Source: Pomphorhynchus laevis (taxonomy: Eukaryota; Acanthocephala; Palaeacanthocephala; Echinorhynchida; Pomphorhynchidae). Taken from it: a stretch of DNA of 64,000 nt. The DNA is taken from the NCBI GenBank assembly GCA_012934845.2, contig WNNJ02003702.1, positions 1 to 64,000 of the forward strand. The letters are read 5' to 3'. Shown here one piece after another: positions 22,488-36,199 of this stretch (position 1 is the first letter of the stretch; each line of letters opens with the position of its first letter). The notes under the pieces were generated by a model. It was not told the DNA's origin. It was given only the letters and a program-made list of their open reading frames with translations, and ran no database searches. Position numbers and translations under genes: made by a program.

Positions 22488-25062
22488 GGCATATATCATA
22501 ATGATATAAAAATGTTAATTAAATTAATCTTGATCTCAAATTTTTTATTCATTTTGATAAAAATAGACAATTATTTGATTATTTAACCATTGCGTGATTC
22601 AAGATTTATGATTAATTTTAAAATCAAATTGACAACAACATATTGAATCGACATATTTACTAACATATGATTTATTTTGCTTTACATCATAGTTTTGTGA
22701 CCAATCACAACATAAATTAATTCTAACTGATTCTACGTATTTAATAAAATTATAAAACAAAAACAAATAATAATGCTAAATCAATAAATCAACAGTTAAT
22801 TATATAATAAATAATTATAAGATTGTAATAATTGTAATCTTATTATATAAGATTATAATAATTGTTATAAGATTTTTTATAATTTAAATCAAGTTAAAAT
22901 ATCTTAATATCTTGATATAATATCTTATATCAAGTTAAAATAAATAAAAACTATGAATATTTTTAATAAATTGCAAATAATGTGTGAATATTTAAAAAAT
23001 CTTCAATCAAGATTTGTTGGATAAACCTTAAAAATGACTTACAAATCAATTAGCTAACAGTCATATATAACAATAACGACTGAAATATACAATAACAGAT
23101 TTACAATAATTTGTAAGCAATATATTTGTAAATTTGTTTACAAGACAGTTTAATAATATCTTTAAGTATCTTTAATATTATCTTATTAAAGATATTATTT
23201 AATAATATCTTTATTTTAAAATATTTTAATAATTTATTAATATCGAAAAAATACTTTGCTTTAAAACTTTTATAATTATAAAGTTATAATTTATTCTGTT
23301 ATCAAAGAGCAAGAAAAACACCTTGAAATTATTTACACAAAAACATAAAGATTTTAGAAATTAAAGCTTTTTTATTATATTTAAACATTTTGTTTCAAAA
23401 TTTCTTTTAATTTTCAACTCAACGGTGAAAGATTCGCTCTTAAATTAATTAGGGTCTTATTTTAAAATTTCATAAACATAGCTATTTTGTTGTACTAATG
23501 CTTTAGTCTAATTTTACAACGTCTTTTAGCACTAATTGACCGTATTTTAATTGGTTGCATATTTCTTTTAAGAATTGTAAAATTTATCTTAGTTTCGGTT
23601 GACTGTTTCTTTCTGAGCAAACAATGCTATCTCTTCAGAGGGTTTAGTTTTATCACGGCGTATTACATTTAAATGCTACCACTATTCGGCTGTGACTTAC
23701 CAGTGAATCGTTATCTATCTGTATGCTTTAAGTTTTGCACAAGTTGTTTGCTAATATGAAGTTGTCTATTTGCTCGATTTGTGTTTACACTGCCTAATAA
23801 AGAGTAAATAGTGAAATGACTTCAAAAGAACAATAACTAGACCAATGGCAAGCGCGGTCAGTGAATTGAATAAAATTCACAACTCTTTGATTGTTTTATG
23901 CCCGTCATAAACAAAAACTCCGAAATGTGTCATAAGGAAGCAATAAATTTGAAATATATGGAACAAAGTTAAAGTACAAATTATTTGATTATTGCCAACT
24001 AGCGTTGATTCAATAAATTGCATCTTAATTATATACTAAAAAATTATTATTAATAAAAATTTCGATTTTTTTGCATTGATAAAATTATTTGTTATAAACA
24101 GCATTACATTTTAAATTTTAAATCATATTTGAGTTAAATTAATCTATTAATTGTAGAAAAGCATAAGGTGTCTTGAAATCATATTATTAATTCACCTAAT
24201 TATTAAACCATTTAATGTAATTGTGACTATAATTATTCAAAATAAATATTTCATTACCGATGGTTTGCTTAAAAATATTATATTTTAAATTGATAAATTA
24301 ATTAAATATTATTATTTAGATAATTTAATTATATTAAACTTTATACTTTAAATTATTATAAATATTAAAATATATTATTCATTATGATATAGAGGAAGTA
24401 ATAATATTGGATTGTAAAATTTGTAATGAATATACAAATTGGAATAGAATATTAATAAAAAACACAAGAAAATAATTTACAAATTATTTAAATTGTAAAA
24501 TAAGCAATTTAGAAGCGACACATGACATGTTTCATTCAAAACATTGCTATCTTCTTCGGAATAAAAATAACTAAAATAAATAAAAACTCAAACATAATCA
24601 CTTCAAAATAAATATTTCATAACCGATGGTTTGCTTAAAAAATAAAAAGTTATAATTTGCTTAAAATGAAGTAATATAGGATTCCGAAATTTGTGATTTT
24701 ATTAATTTGTATTTTCATCAATTTTGTATTTTTACCATTTGTATTTTCAAACAAGCAAAATTTTATTCACCAAAAATGCCTTCACAATTCAATTATAAAA
24801 AGTCATTAATTTAATACAAAAGAGTTCAATAGCTAAATAACATTTTATTTTTTAAACACAAAATCTGGATTACAATTTTGCATTCCTCATATGAAAAAAT
24901 CTTTAAAGCAGTCAAAATGATCTCGAAATCTTCAAACTAAATATTTCCAAAATTATTACCAAAATTCAATCTAAATATGCATATGCCAAATTCGGTTTTA
25001 TTAATAATCGATAATTGATAAACACTTTGTATTATCACTTTGTATTAATTCAATCTAAATTT

Positions 25063-25087
25063 GCACCGCCGTCGAGAGCGGCAGTGC
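25063..25087. other. Short GC-rich hairpin
   Basis: GCAC (25063-25066) pairs with GTGC (25084-25087) and GCCG (25068-25071) with CGGC (25079-25082). There is one C/A mismatch and a 7-nt loop. It stands alone in very AT-rich DNA. Function unknown. Confidence 0.5.
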
Positions 25088-27170
25088 TATAATAAAATCT
25101 CTCATTAATTTAATTAAATCGTTTCTATTAATATTTGTGTTTATTGGATAAAAGTGTTTATAAATAGAATATAAATTTATTTAGAAACTATTTTTGCAAT
25201 AAACGGTTTCAGGTTGCTTGTGATTATGGCACACCAAAATGTAAAATTTACTAATATATTTATTAAGTAATTACAAATAAATTCTTAATTTATTTTGTAT
25301 TTGGAAACAATAAAAAATTTAATACGAATTATATCTTTATATCAACTGATTTAATCAACTGATTAACTAAAAGATTTATTTGAATTACGACAGTATCTAA
25401 TCGGAATAAATATATTTATTAATCATTAAGTTATAAATAAATTTGTGTTGATTATTAATTGTCGATTTTACAGCGAAGAAATTATCTTATACATCCAATA
25501 TTGAATAATTCATCATAATTACGTCAATTCAAAATAATTTATATTATGTATTAATTTAATAAAAATAATTTATTTAAAATATCATAATTTGTCTATCAAA
25601 TAAATTAATTATAATATATTTAGATTATCAAATCTAATTTAAGTTTATCTTATACGTAAAATATTGAATAACAACAATTTCTTGTCAAATTAAATTAATT
25701 TGATTTTTTAAAATCAAATTAACTTAATTTTAATATATTTTTATAAAATGAAATTATAAAATTCTTATCTTATATAAATCTGAATTATAGAAAATCTTAG
25801 AATTCAAATTTTTGTTTATATGCAATACAAAAACGTAGACTCGGCAATCAAATGTCTAAATAAACATAGTAATAATTTATAATCTTAATTATGAGCAATT
25901 CACAAAAATTGAATTTTAAGATTAGGATATTTGCTATTTTTCAGACATACTCGGTTTGCTGATCAAGTATTTATTAACTGTGTTTTATTCTTTAATTGGA
26001 ATGCCATCACAATTGATGATATTGTAGCTGTAAACCAAAGTTGAAACCGTAAAAAGCTTCAACTGACCAAAATTAAATCAGTTAAACTTTTAAAGCTTCG
26101 ACTGATTAAGCTTTAAAGCTTCAACTTAAAGCTTTTTCTTTTAGAGCTTTTTGAAAATGTGTTCAGCGACATGTAATAATTTCGTTGGATGACCATTTCT
26201 TATTGGAAATGGTCATCAAACCATTTCTATTATAGCTTTTCTTATTATAGATTTTTTACACTAAAGAAATGATCGAATCTGATAAGATCAAATTGAATAA
26301 TTAAACAAGTGCTCACAAAATCCATGGATGTAAGCAACATCCATGAGATGTTGCTTACAATATAAATGCTTAATTAAAGCTATATAAAATAATGAATTTT
26401 AACACGTTAAATTTTTAATTAACAATTGTTCTATAACTTTATATATCAGTTATAAAATTGATTAATTAATTTTACACTCTACGCCCATTAAACAAAGAGA
26501 CAAATATTTTATCAATATTTATTTAATAATTTACAAATTAATTTATTCGGTATTTTATTATAAAATAAAAACACATTCAATATGCGTCTAATTATAGTCA
26601 GACAAATATCTTAGAACAAAGATCACAGATTAATAATTAACATTATCCATAATATTAGCAAGATAATTCTGGAAGAACTTTCTTGTGATTTTCGATCTAG
26701 AACTAACCTAGGACTAACTAGCAGCAAAACCAAATATACTTTTAGCGCTTTTATTTAGAGCGTAAATTTTATTTACCTTTATCGGATCATTTGAACCTCA
26801 ATCAATTTCATTGCTTCAATATTCTGTCATTTTGGGATCATAAAGGTTGTCCGCTTTATGGCATCATTATAGGCCTTCTATTTTTAATTATTGGAAATCC
26901 GAAATTTATTCTATTTCGTTGATTCTATTTTATTCTGTATTCTATTTTATTTGATTCTATTTTATTATATTTATTTGGATGTCATCTTAAACCAAATCTA
27001 TTATATCTTCTGATATAATAGATAAACTATCCATAATTCCATCTTAAATTTATTCCCACGTTCCCATATTAGCCAGAGAATTTAAAGCGTACCTATAACG
27101 TCACCATCAAAGTAAAACAAAACATTAAAGAATTTTTGAATTTTCTAAATAATAGAAATTGTAAAAAGAA

Positions 27171-27500
27171 CAAGTCAGATCAAATAACCGAGTCTATATA
27201 AAAATAAAGATAAATAATAAATATAGGATTTTATATAATTTATATATTGAAATAATATATAAAAATAATATAAAATATAATATATTGAAATATTGAAATT
27301 TAAAATAAAAGTCACTTTTTATTAATTGAATAATAAATAATAGACGATGTATCAGAATAAGGATTAGAGATCATTATGAGGAACTGCTATGCTATCAGGT
27401 TTCTATTGTTGGACCCAACATAGCAAACGGGCCAAATACGTGCTAATGACGTATTTCTTCCGATAAGATTTGACTATTTAGTGTACATTTTTCTAATACA
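27171..27500 (-). repeat. PLE family 2 3' region
   Basis: Minus-strand copy, directly downstream (in element orientation) of the RT/linker fragment at 27530-27935. It carries the paired blocks CTGCTATG (27384-27391) and CATAGCA (27418-27424), the CTAATCCTTATTCTGATAC block and the terminal GACTCGGTTATTTGA block. Confidence 0.65.
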
Positions 27501-27529
27501 ATTCCATTCGTAAAAAATTCCAGGTTAAT

Positions 27530-27935
27530 TTATATTATAAAGTATCTTAGTCTAATACAAAGTATATTATTTATCCATAAAAATTTCCCGCTAATGATTT
27601 TAAATTTAATTTTAATATTATTGTGGTGATTTATATATTTTACTATTTTCTGCTTGATGTTATTTTTATAGTAACCTAGTTTAAAATATGTATCTATTAA
27701 ATTATTTAAATGATTTTTAAGAAAGCCAATATCATTACATATTGTTGCAATTCTTAAAATTTCATTATTTAATGTATTATATTTTATATTATATGGTATG
27801 CATGAATGCTCATGCAAAAATATGTTTCTTGTAAATTTAAATATGCCATCTTTACGATATAAATTAATAGTAGTTTTAGTTAATGTTAATTTAATTTTCA
27901 TATCTAGATATACACCTTCTTTATCATTTATATTG
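27530..27935 (-). pseudogene. PLE family 2 RT end and linker
   Basis: Open for about 123 codons: INLYRKDGIFKFTRNIF, HEHSCIPYNIKYNTLNN, ILRIATICNDIGF, then YFKLGYYKNNIKQKI. This is the segment after the RT palm and thumb in this PLE family, the same as 16440-16670 and 42346-42600. The catalytic part is missing. A further, more decayed copy of the adjoining stretch lies at about 27936-28250. Confidence 0.7.
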
Positions 27936-28250
27936 GTTTTGTAATAGTAGTTTTAATTGATGCTTATTTAATGTTCATATCTAGATATATACCATCTTTA
28001 TCATTAATATTGGTTTTATTAAGAATAAGACTACCTGAATAAAGTTTAAAGTTTAATTTTAAAGTTTTTGGATAAAAATTATTAGAGTTAAATACACATA
28101 TGTATTATATTAATGTAATATAATAAATGGTATACACGAATGCTCATGCAAAAATATGTTGCAAATTTAAATATGTCATCTTTGAAATTTAAATTAAAAG
28201 TAGTTTTAATTGATGTTAATTTAATGTTCATATATGACGGTCGATGACGG

Positions 28251-30319
28251 TCGTACGGTATAAATGAGAAATAATTACAAGCTTTCGTCTAAAATTAAAT
28301 GAAGAAATTGTAACATATATGATAAATAAAATAGTATATAATTTGTACTATTTAAAACTGCATAGAATATAAGCGTTTTAATAAATGCTTATAAGCACAT
28401 AGTTTGTAAAACATATTCAACATGTTAGAACCAGCAATTTCATGATCGAAATGTCAGTCAAAAAAATCAGATCGGCTAATTGAGTCTATGTATTTTATAT
28501 TATTTTTAAATAAAAAATAAATATAAATGATAAAAAATATCATTTATATAAAATGATAAATAATTAAATAATTGTAATTTTAAATAATTGATTTTATAAA
28601 TTATAATTTTATATTATATATGTGTTGCCTAAACCTAGTTTTTAACATTTGATATGTTACACTACACCTGTGGTATTGCAGTTTTAACAAAAAAAATTAT
28701 GTTTATTATGTACATGACATATATGATTTTATAAAATTTATATCAAGTTAACATTTAAAATAAAAGTTTATTTGAAATTCTTTAATATTATCTAGTATGC
28801 ATGAATCTTTACTATAAAATTTATTAATAGCTTTTAATTTTGTTGATTTACATATTTTACGATTTTCTGTTTAATTTTAGTTTTATAGTAATCTAGTTTA
28901 AGATATTTATTAAATTATTCCAAAGGTTTTGAAAAAGTCAATATTATTACATATTATGGCAATTCTAAATGTTCCCAGATTTCGGTCCCAATTCCTCAAC
29001 ACAATACATGGGGTCAAATACATGCTAATGACGTATTTCTTCTGATTATAATTATCATATTCTAACACAAAGTATATTATTTACTATCCATCCATAAAAT
29101 GTTTTATCACAATTGTTCAAATTTATTTTAAAATAAAATAAATTACTATTTATTTTATCGACCGCTTATTATCGACCCAACATACCAACGAGATAAAATT
29201 TTCGAATGTGCACAAAGGTGTTAAGGTTTAAAATGAGTGTACACTAATTTAAGTTTCCATAGTTCCAACAGATAGGTTGAAATTATGGAAATTATGATAA
29301 ATTATTGATAATTGTTGAAATTATTGATATTTTATATAATTTATATCAAGTTAAAATAAAAACATATAAGATAAAAGTCAATTTTTATGAATTGACTAAT
29401 CCATAACAGACGTTGTATCATAATAAGGATTAGAGATTAGAGGTCACCAGGATGTACTGCTATGCTGTCAGGTTTCGGCCCTAATGCCTCGAGCCAACAT
29501 AGCAGCGGGCGAAATACGTGCTAATGACGTATTTCCTCTGATGTAATTTGATTATCAAGTATTTTATTCTGAAACAAAAGATATTGTTTATTATCAATCC
29601 ATAAAAATTTTCCTCTTGAGAGTTTTATAAATTTAATATTCTAATAATATTTTGTTGATATAGAATTCTTCATTAGCAGTAAAATAATTCATTAACTAAT
29701 AATTCATTAATTCATCAGCAGAAAATAATAATGTTGTACCAATCATAGTTTCAGTATTTCTGACAGAAATTATATTACCGGGCAAACAAAGTCCATGGGT
29801 CAATAATAAGTTGTCAGTTGAATATAACTGACACTAATATAACTTAAGAGTTAAATAATTAACATAAAAATAATTATTAATAATTATTATAATAAAAATA
29901 TAATTATATATGAGTATAATAATTATAGATAATTATAGTATATTTATTATTAATAATTAAAATAATTATTTAACTTAGAGAGTTTAAATTTAACTTGAGA
30001 CTTAAACTTTACTACCAACTATATTATTTATTAATTTGATTATTTAGTGTATCTTATTCATCCATAAAATTTTTAGCTTAACAGTTTAAATTTATTTTTA
30101 ATAATATTTTGTTGATTTATACTTAGAAACACTTAAATGCACTTAAAGTAAAAAATCATTAATAAATGAACGTTCAATTTAGTAATTGTCGAAACTATCA
30201 AATGACATGGATATGTTTTATTGTTATTAAATAATAATAATTATTAATAATAAATATTAATAATAGTTTTTTTTTCTTTTTTTTATATTTTTTATTATAA
30301 ATATTATTACATTAATATA
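28251..30319. repeat. Mixed PLE-2 fragments in AT-rich DNA
   Basis: Minus-strand pieces: a short nuclease remnant (28619-28690, matching 46485-46580 with an internal gap), a decayed linker at about 28790-28970, and a 3' region at about 29330-29640. That 3' region carries the perfect 8-bp pair CTGCTATG (29457-29464) and CATAGCAG (29498-29505). A leader start in reverse lies at about 29745-29805. The rest is low-complexity sequence. No host gene. Confidence 0.55.
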
Positions 30320-30469
30320 GGTTCCCGCAAATGGGCCTTAATTTACAATTTTAAAGAAAAAACCTCACCAAGCCTGTTTTAATATTCAAAAAGTCACTAA
30401 ATTATTCTTCATTGATTAAACATAAATCCCTTTGAGGACGATTTGGTAATTAAAATATTAATAATAGTG

Positions 30470-30660
30470 ATATTAATAATAGTAATATCACTTTAAAATT
30501 GTCTTGGTTATTAAAATTCTTACAATCTAAAATACATTCAATCTACAATATATAATAGTGATATTAATAATAGTAATATCACTTTAAAATTGTCTTGGTA
30601 ATTAAAATTCTTACAATCTAAAATACATACAATCTACAATACATACACCCAATTACCTCA
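30470..30660. repeat. Direct repeat near the 5' end of the TIR element
   Basis: Two ~85-bp copies share AATAGTGATATTAATAATAG, then TCACTTTAAAATTGTCTTGG, then TTCTTACAATCTAAAATACAT. They lie between the left terminal repeat and the coding part. Confidence 0.75.
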
Positions 30661-30662
30661 CA

Positions 30663-30780
30663 ACAAACTCACGACAACCTCACGACAACCTTACGACAAC
30701 CTCACGACAACCTTACGATAACCTTACGACAACCTCACGACAACCTTACAATAAAATTACGATAATCTTACGACAACCGT
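30663..30780. repeat. 11-bp minisatellite (ACGACAACCTC-type)
   Basis: About ten units of ACGACAACCTT/C follow one another before the coding part of the RT element. It may be part of that element's 5' region. Confidence 0.8.
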
Positions 30781-33700
30781 ACTGCTGTGAAACTTGACAG
30801 TTTTGACGGCTATTGCATAATACGTTAGAAATGCTTGACTAGTTACCGGAATTATGTGACAATTAACCTAACATACTTTACACCAACTTCCCCGTACGAG
30901 TTACTTTAGGATGAGAAGATAACAAACAGAAGCAAATCGACTTTTTTCATTAATCGACTAAAACAACAAACTTACACTACACCTTTAAAAATTGCAATTC
31001 TGAAGCAAATCACATTTGGTTTAACGTATGGTTCGCGGACAACCATCAGATAAGTACTTGTGTTGCAATTGCAACGGCCTCGCTGCCGTCTGCAAAGGTT
31101 GCCGCTGCGCTAAGTCAAACAAGATATGCTTTAACTGCACCGCACCGAGATGTAGAAACAAAACCTCTAATATCGACGCTACAATTCAATTCAACACGCA
31201 ACTTGATAATCAACCGACGGATGCTTTGTCAGAATGACTTTCTCAACGAGGAAATACCCAGCACCCCTAAATCAATAACCGACTTTTTTGACGCAGTAAT
31301 TCATTGGAGACCTAACCTTATAGAATTGCCACGTTGTTCCGCCAGTCACAAAATAGTCGAAATCCTGGCCAATTTATATTGGTAATCCTCAGAAGCCCAT
31401 GCCGACACTTGGACACTACTACAGAAAACAACGATCTTCTCTCACTGTATTTTGCAAAGAATACCATCCAGAAAAATCTCGCTGATTCGCAAGACCCTCG
31501 AGTGAAGATTAGTCAGTTGGCAAAATAAATATTACGAAGCTGTTTATAACGAAGCTTTTTATCTGTAAAGTAATTTTGGATCTCGCAAGCCTCTTCCACC
31601 GAGAAACTGGGTCAAGCATTATCAAGGCCTAGTAACAAAGGGCAAAATCAGAGCCAGCTCGACTGTGCTATAAGACACGATTGAAACAAAAGCCCTGCAT
31701 CCACAACATATCATTGATGGCACTTCGATACTATCAATGCTTCAAGACTTACACCCCGAGGCACATCAAGCAGATCCAGATACGCTCTTGACTACTCCGT
31801 TCCCTGGATCCAAAGTACATCATCTCAGCCAGTTCTATGCTCTGAACGAAACACACATTATCATATCGAGTAAAAAAACCAAAGGAAGCTCGGGGCCGTC
31901 CGGAATTGATGCTCGCTAATGGCTTCACATGCTGACAGATTTTGATTCGAATTTACTCAGCCTAGCCAAAGCACTTGCCAAATTCGCTATCTTCGTCGCA
32001 ACAGAACAACTCACTCCAGGAACTTTAGATGCTTTCACCGCTTGCCGTCTGGTTGCTTTAGAGAAAAAGTAAGGAGGAATCCGCCCCATAGGAATTTGCA
32101 ATACTGTCAGACGCATTATAAGCCGGGTCATTCTAGATATTGTTCGCAATGACATTCAGGACGTAGCTGGGTCTGTTCAATTGGAGGCTTCTCAAAAAGC
32201 CGGTATCGAAGTCGCCATCAGCACACTTAGAGATGAGTTTAACAGTCGCGACGACCACTGTCTTTTGTCAATCGACGTTTCTAATGCTTTCAACCGAACA
32301 AACAGAGCGGTGGCATTACACAACATAGATTTCGTATGCCCGTCGCTTTCTCGGGCTCTTTGTAATGTCTACGCAAACCCTGCACAACTCATTGTGGGAA
32401 GTCAAAGCTTATACTCCACCGAAGGTTTCACCCAGGGCGATCCTTTTGCGATGGCTGGCTTCGCCATGACCTCTCTCCTGTTGATAAAAACAATTCAGCG
32501 CAAAGTTCTGTCAGTCTTCCAAAAATGATATGCATACGACGCCAACTTTATTGGGACCACTGACGTTTTGAAACAGGTATGGGAAGTGTTTCATACCGAT
32601 GGACCAAAGTATGGCTATTTCGTAAACACACGTAAATCACACCTTCTTTCACACCTTCAAATTGATCAATCGAACCTCCCCGACCCCGAAATAAAACTTC
32701 CATCGATGGGACCATCATTCTCGGCAGTCCAGTCGGGTCCAACGATTTTGTAAATGCAGCAACCGCAAAACTTCTGTCTACATCGAACACAATGCTGCAA
32801 CGTTTCGATTCTGTTGCCAAGGTAGATCCGCATTCGCTTTTGCAAGATTAATCAACTCCGTCCAATTTAAGTGGACACATATAATGCGCACTTGCAACTG
32901 TTCAGCCACGATCTGGTCGAATCTGTCACACACCTTAACCACACAGCTTCTCCCAAACTTCGTCTCCTGGGACCTCGATGAAGACTGGAAATCAATATTG
33001 TGCTCTCCTTTAAAATTTGGAGGTATTGGTATTGCGGACCTTGAAACTACAGCCACACTTGAATGTAAATCCTCAGACATGCTAATTTCAACCTATAATT
33101 CCGGTTTAGGTGGCGATAGCCTAAGAGAAAGGCAGAAAACAATGCTTCGCGAAATCAAGACGCTACGATCACTATTGCACCAAGAACGCATCTCTAAAGT
33201 TCTAATCTTAGCGATACCCGCAACCAGCAATCTGATCGCGCATGCTGCTTGCAATGGAGTTTCTTCGTGGTTAAGTGCTCTCCCGCTCGAGCATGAAAAT
33301 TTTTATCTTTCTACTAACGAATTCAGGGATGCTTTGAACGCAAGGTATGGACACACTGATCTTAGATTGGAGTCAGCAACTGCATTTGCAGTACTCAAGT
33401 CAGTGTGGCTCATTCCTTATCATGTAGACGAGGTGCCTTGCCTTCGATCCTGCATAATGCAGTCCGCGACATCATCTCACACTATCTTAGCTGCATATCT
33501 CACGGCGGAGCTAGCGAACCTCAGCTAACCGAGGTTCCTGAAAATATTACTTTCGAACGAACGAACAACAACCCGTGATCCAAGCGCGCGTCTTGACATA
33601 GTTTGTTCCGGGCTACACGGTAGTCGATTTAAGCGAACATTTTTTGATGTTAATGTATTTGTTGTACCTGCTCAATCGAACATATCACGGAAGCCTGAGT

Positions 33701-34098
33701 CTGTCTTTGAATACAACGAGTCGAAAGAAAGCCAAATACAGTGAGCGGATTGCGCTAGTTGAACAAGGGTCTTTTATACCTCTTATTTTCTCAACTTCGG
33801 GAGGAATGGGCATAGAAGCGGAAAGATTAATCAAAACCACGGCTTCAAAACTGACGCATCGGTCAACGCGTTCTTATCCTGATCTAGCCATAAAGATGAA
33901 ACGAGACATCAGTTTTGAAATCGCACGATCAGTTTCCGCGTGCTTACGTTCGCCACGTTCTAGCTGTCCCAAACCTATTCATCTTATGAAAACCCACCAA
34001 AGCGAGTTTTGCGCTGTGTTCGAAAACTATTTTTTTTCTATTGTAGGTTAACGGCTTTCTGTTGCCTTGTAATAACGAATGGCCCATTTGCGGGAACC

Positions 34099-35930
34099 CT
34101 CCTCATGTATAATTTTGTAGTATAATAAATTATTATATTTAAAAAATAATATTAATAATTATTATTAATAATTATGCTAATATTATGTTAATAATTATTT
34201 TCCTAAAAATACTGAAACTTTGTATTATTGATTTTCCGCTAAATGTTTGATGAATGTTTTCTTTTTCTTATAATGGAGAATTATACAATAAAATATTATA
34301 AAAAATATAAAATTTATATAAATCAACAAAATATTATTAAAAACAAATTTAAACGAAAAAAATTTCATGGATAAATAATAAGTAATAAACTTCGAGTTAA
34401 AAATTTATCCAGTTAATTATATAATTATCCAGTATAATATAATTCTATTATAATATAATTAATTAGTTATAATTAGATATAATATAACTAATATAATCAT
34501 TTGAAATATTCAGGGACGATCAGGTAAAATTGAAATACTAAATTATTTTGATATTTCGGTAGCAACTACTTTCATCTTCAGAAATAAATTTAAAAAATAA
34601 ATTTAAACGATGAAGCGGAAAAGTTCCTCTTGATGACCTTTTCTAGAGGTCATCAACAGGACCCGCTAACATAGTAGCGGGGCCACTTCGCCCCGCTGCT
34701 ATGCTACGTCGAGGAATAGGGGCCGAAACCTGATAGCATAGAGTTCTTTCTGATGACCTCTAATCCTTATTATGATAATATTAATATAATATGATAATAT
34801 TAATATTACAGTATTACAGTATTTACTGTAATATTTATTAATATTACAATATTACAGTATTTTTTAAACTGGACACATTTTAAAACGTGACAAATTTGAA
34901 GTGCTTTATAAAATCATCTAATAATGAATTTTAAAAAATAAAAAAAATATTTGAAATGTTGAAAAATGCGAAAGATAAAATTTTTAGACCGACTATGAAG
35001 ATCAGAATGAAAAAATGTGTACTCAAGCGGATTAAAATTTTTTTACCGTCTAGTCTTTATCGAAAATATTTTAAATTACAATATAAGCGAAAAATTATAA
35101 AGCAAACCAGCCCCAAATGTTCTATTAGAACTTTTGATAGAAACAAAAATATAAACACTTTTAATGGGTTCATCCAGGCAAATTAGTGATACACAGTGAT
35201 GCAATTAGGGCTGGATTTACCATGTCAGGTAAAGAAAGAAATCTACAAAAATAATAAAGCAAAGAATTATTATATAATATTATTATTAATATTAATATCA
35301 ATTAATATTTATGTTTTATAATATTAATTATTTTATAATTATTACTAATCGGAATAGATTAGTCTGATACAAAATATGTTATTTATTAGTCAATTCATAA
35401 AAATTGAATTTTATTTTAAATTGCAATTTTTTATTTTAACTTGATGTAAATTATAAAAAATCTTATAACAATTATTTATTTTATTATTTAATTATTAAAT
35501 TTTGATTTAGCATTATTATGTTTTGTTTATTTTATAATTATATTAAATATGTAGACTCAGTTAGCTGATTTGATTTTCTTGTAACTTCGTATTATTTTAT
35601 TATTTATTATTTTAAAAAATTATAATTATTTAAGTATTTAAATGTTATTTAGCATTATAAATATGATATATAATAAATTGATAATAACTTGATATAACTT
35701 ATATAAAATATTATAACAATTATTTATTATTTATAATTATTTATTATTAAATTATGAAATTTTGATTTAGCATTATTAGAAAACAGAAATCTAAAGAAAG
35801 AAAGTTTAAAGAAAAAAATAAAAAAAACTTAAAGAAAGTTTGAGAGATAAGTAACATATATATCGACAGCCTTAGGAGATATTGTTAAGAAGAAAAGTTA
35901 AAAATGATCAAGTTAATTACAATTTTAACT
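34099..35930. other. AT-rich DNA with PLE-2 fragments and hairpins
   Basis: Contains a hammerhead-like hairpin (34550-34581, minus), a hairpin-rich PLE-2 3' fragment (about 34630-34775, with CTGCTATG 34696-34703 and GAAAC 34725-34729), and another 3' fragment at about 35340-35580. A lysine-rich 76-codon frame at 34956-35186 has no recognisable domain, and I do not call it a gene. Confidence 0.5.
34550..34581 (-). ncRNA. Hammerhead-like hairpin module
   Basis: On the minus strand: CTGAAGA (34581-34575), a hairpin GTAG/CTAC with loop TTG, then C, GAAA (34557-34554) and TATC. It has the same layout as 1490-1521. Flanking T-rich and A-rich runs could form a stem I. Stem III is essentially absent, so self-cleavage is doubtful. 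It may be a shared structural tag of transposon ends. Confidence 0.3.
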
Positions 35931-36060
35931 AACTACTAACAAATCAACGAACAATCAGGAATCATAATCAACGAACAATCAGGAATCAACTAACAACCAG
36001 GAATCAATGAACAATCAGGAATCAACGAACAATCAATGAATCAAACACAGCTATCTCAAG
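35931..36060. repeat. ~24-bp minisatellite
   Basis: Four or five units based on CAACGAACAATCAGGAAT lie just before the LINE that begins near 36.2 kb. Confidence 0.7.
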
Positions 36061-36199
36061 CAATCAACAAGAATTGAATCTCTCGGGCTAAATATCTTCC
36101 TATATTCATTATTTTCTGAGATAGAGCAAATAATCTACAGTATTTCCTCTCAACTCAACGAGTCAAACTTTATTGATGGTTCAGTTATGATAAGCAATG

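Larger units (their letters stand above)
21074..27170. other. Long gene-free AT-rich region upstream of FoxA
   Basis: About 6 kb without a recognisable gene. It holds an 84-bp tandem duplication (22319-22402 and 22404-22487), a PLE-2 3' fragment at about 22725-22930, two copies of an ATTTCATNACCGATGGTTTGC block (near 24250 and 24610), and a GC-rich hairpin at 25063-25087. The first kilobase beyond 21073 should include the FoxA promoter, but no defined element can be named. Confidence 0.5.
30320..34098 (+). mobile_element. Fossil RT-encoding element with 18-bp terminal inverted repeats
   Basis: The ends are the perfect pair GGTTCCCGCAAATGGGCC (30320-30337) and its reverse complement (34081-34098). 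The body from about 31.0 kb is clearly GC-richer than its surroundings and reads on the plus strand. Its parts are a Cys-rich N-terminal segment (about 31.03-31.24 kb, CCNCN, CKGCRCAKSNK), an RT domain (about 31.8-32.75 kb, with IRPIGI-, IDVSNAFNRTNR- and FTQGDPFAMAGF-like blocks), and a long C-terminal part (about 32.9-34.05 kb, WLSALPLEHENF, FRDALNARYG, SGGMG). The combination resembles an RT family I remember as common in corals and molluscs; I cannot name its clade. It is broken, with roughly half a dozen interruptions. No tyrosine recombinase or clear target duplication is seen. Confidence 0.65.

Noticed and set aside
34956-35186. Lysine-rich 76-codon frame
   Set aside because: The composition follows from A-rich DNA, and no domain or splice context is visible.
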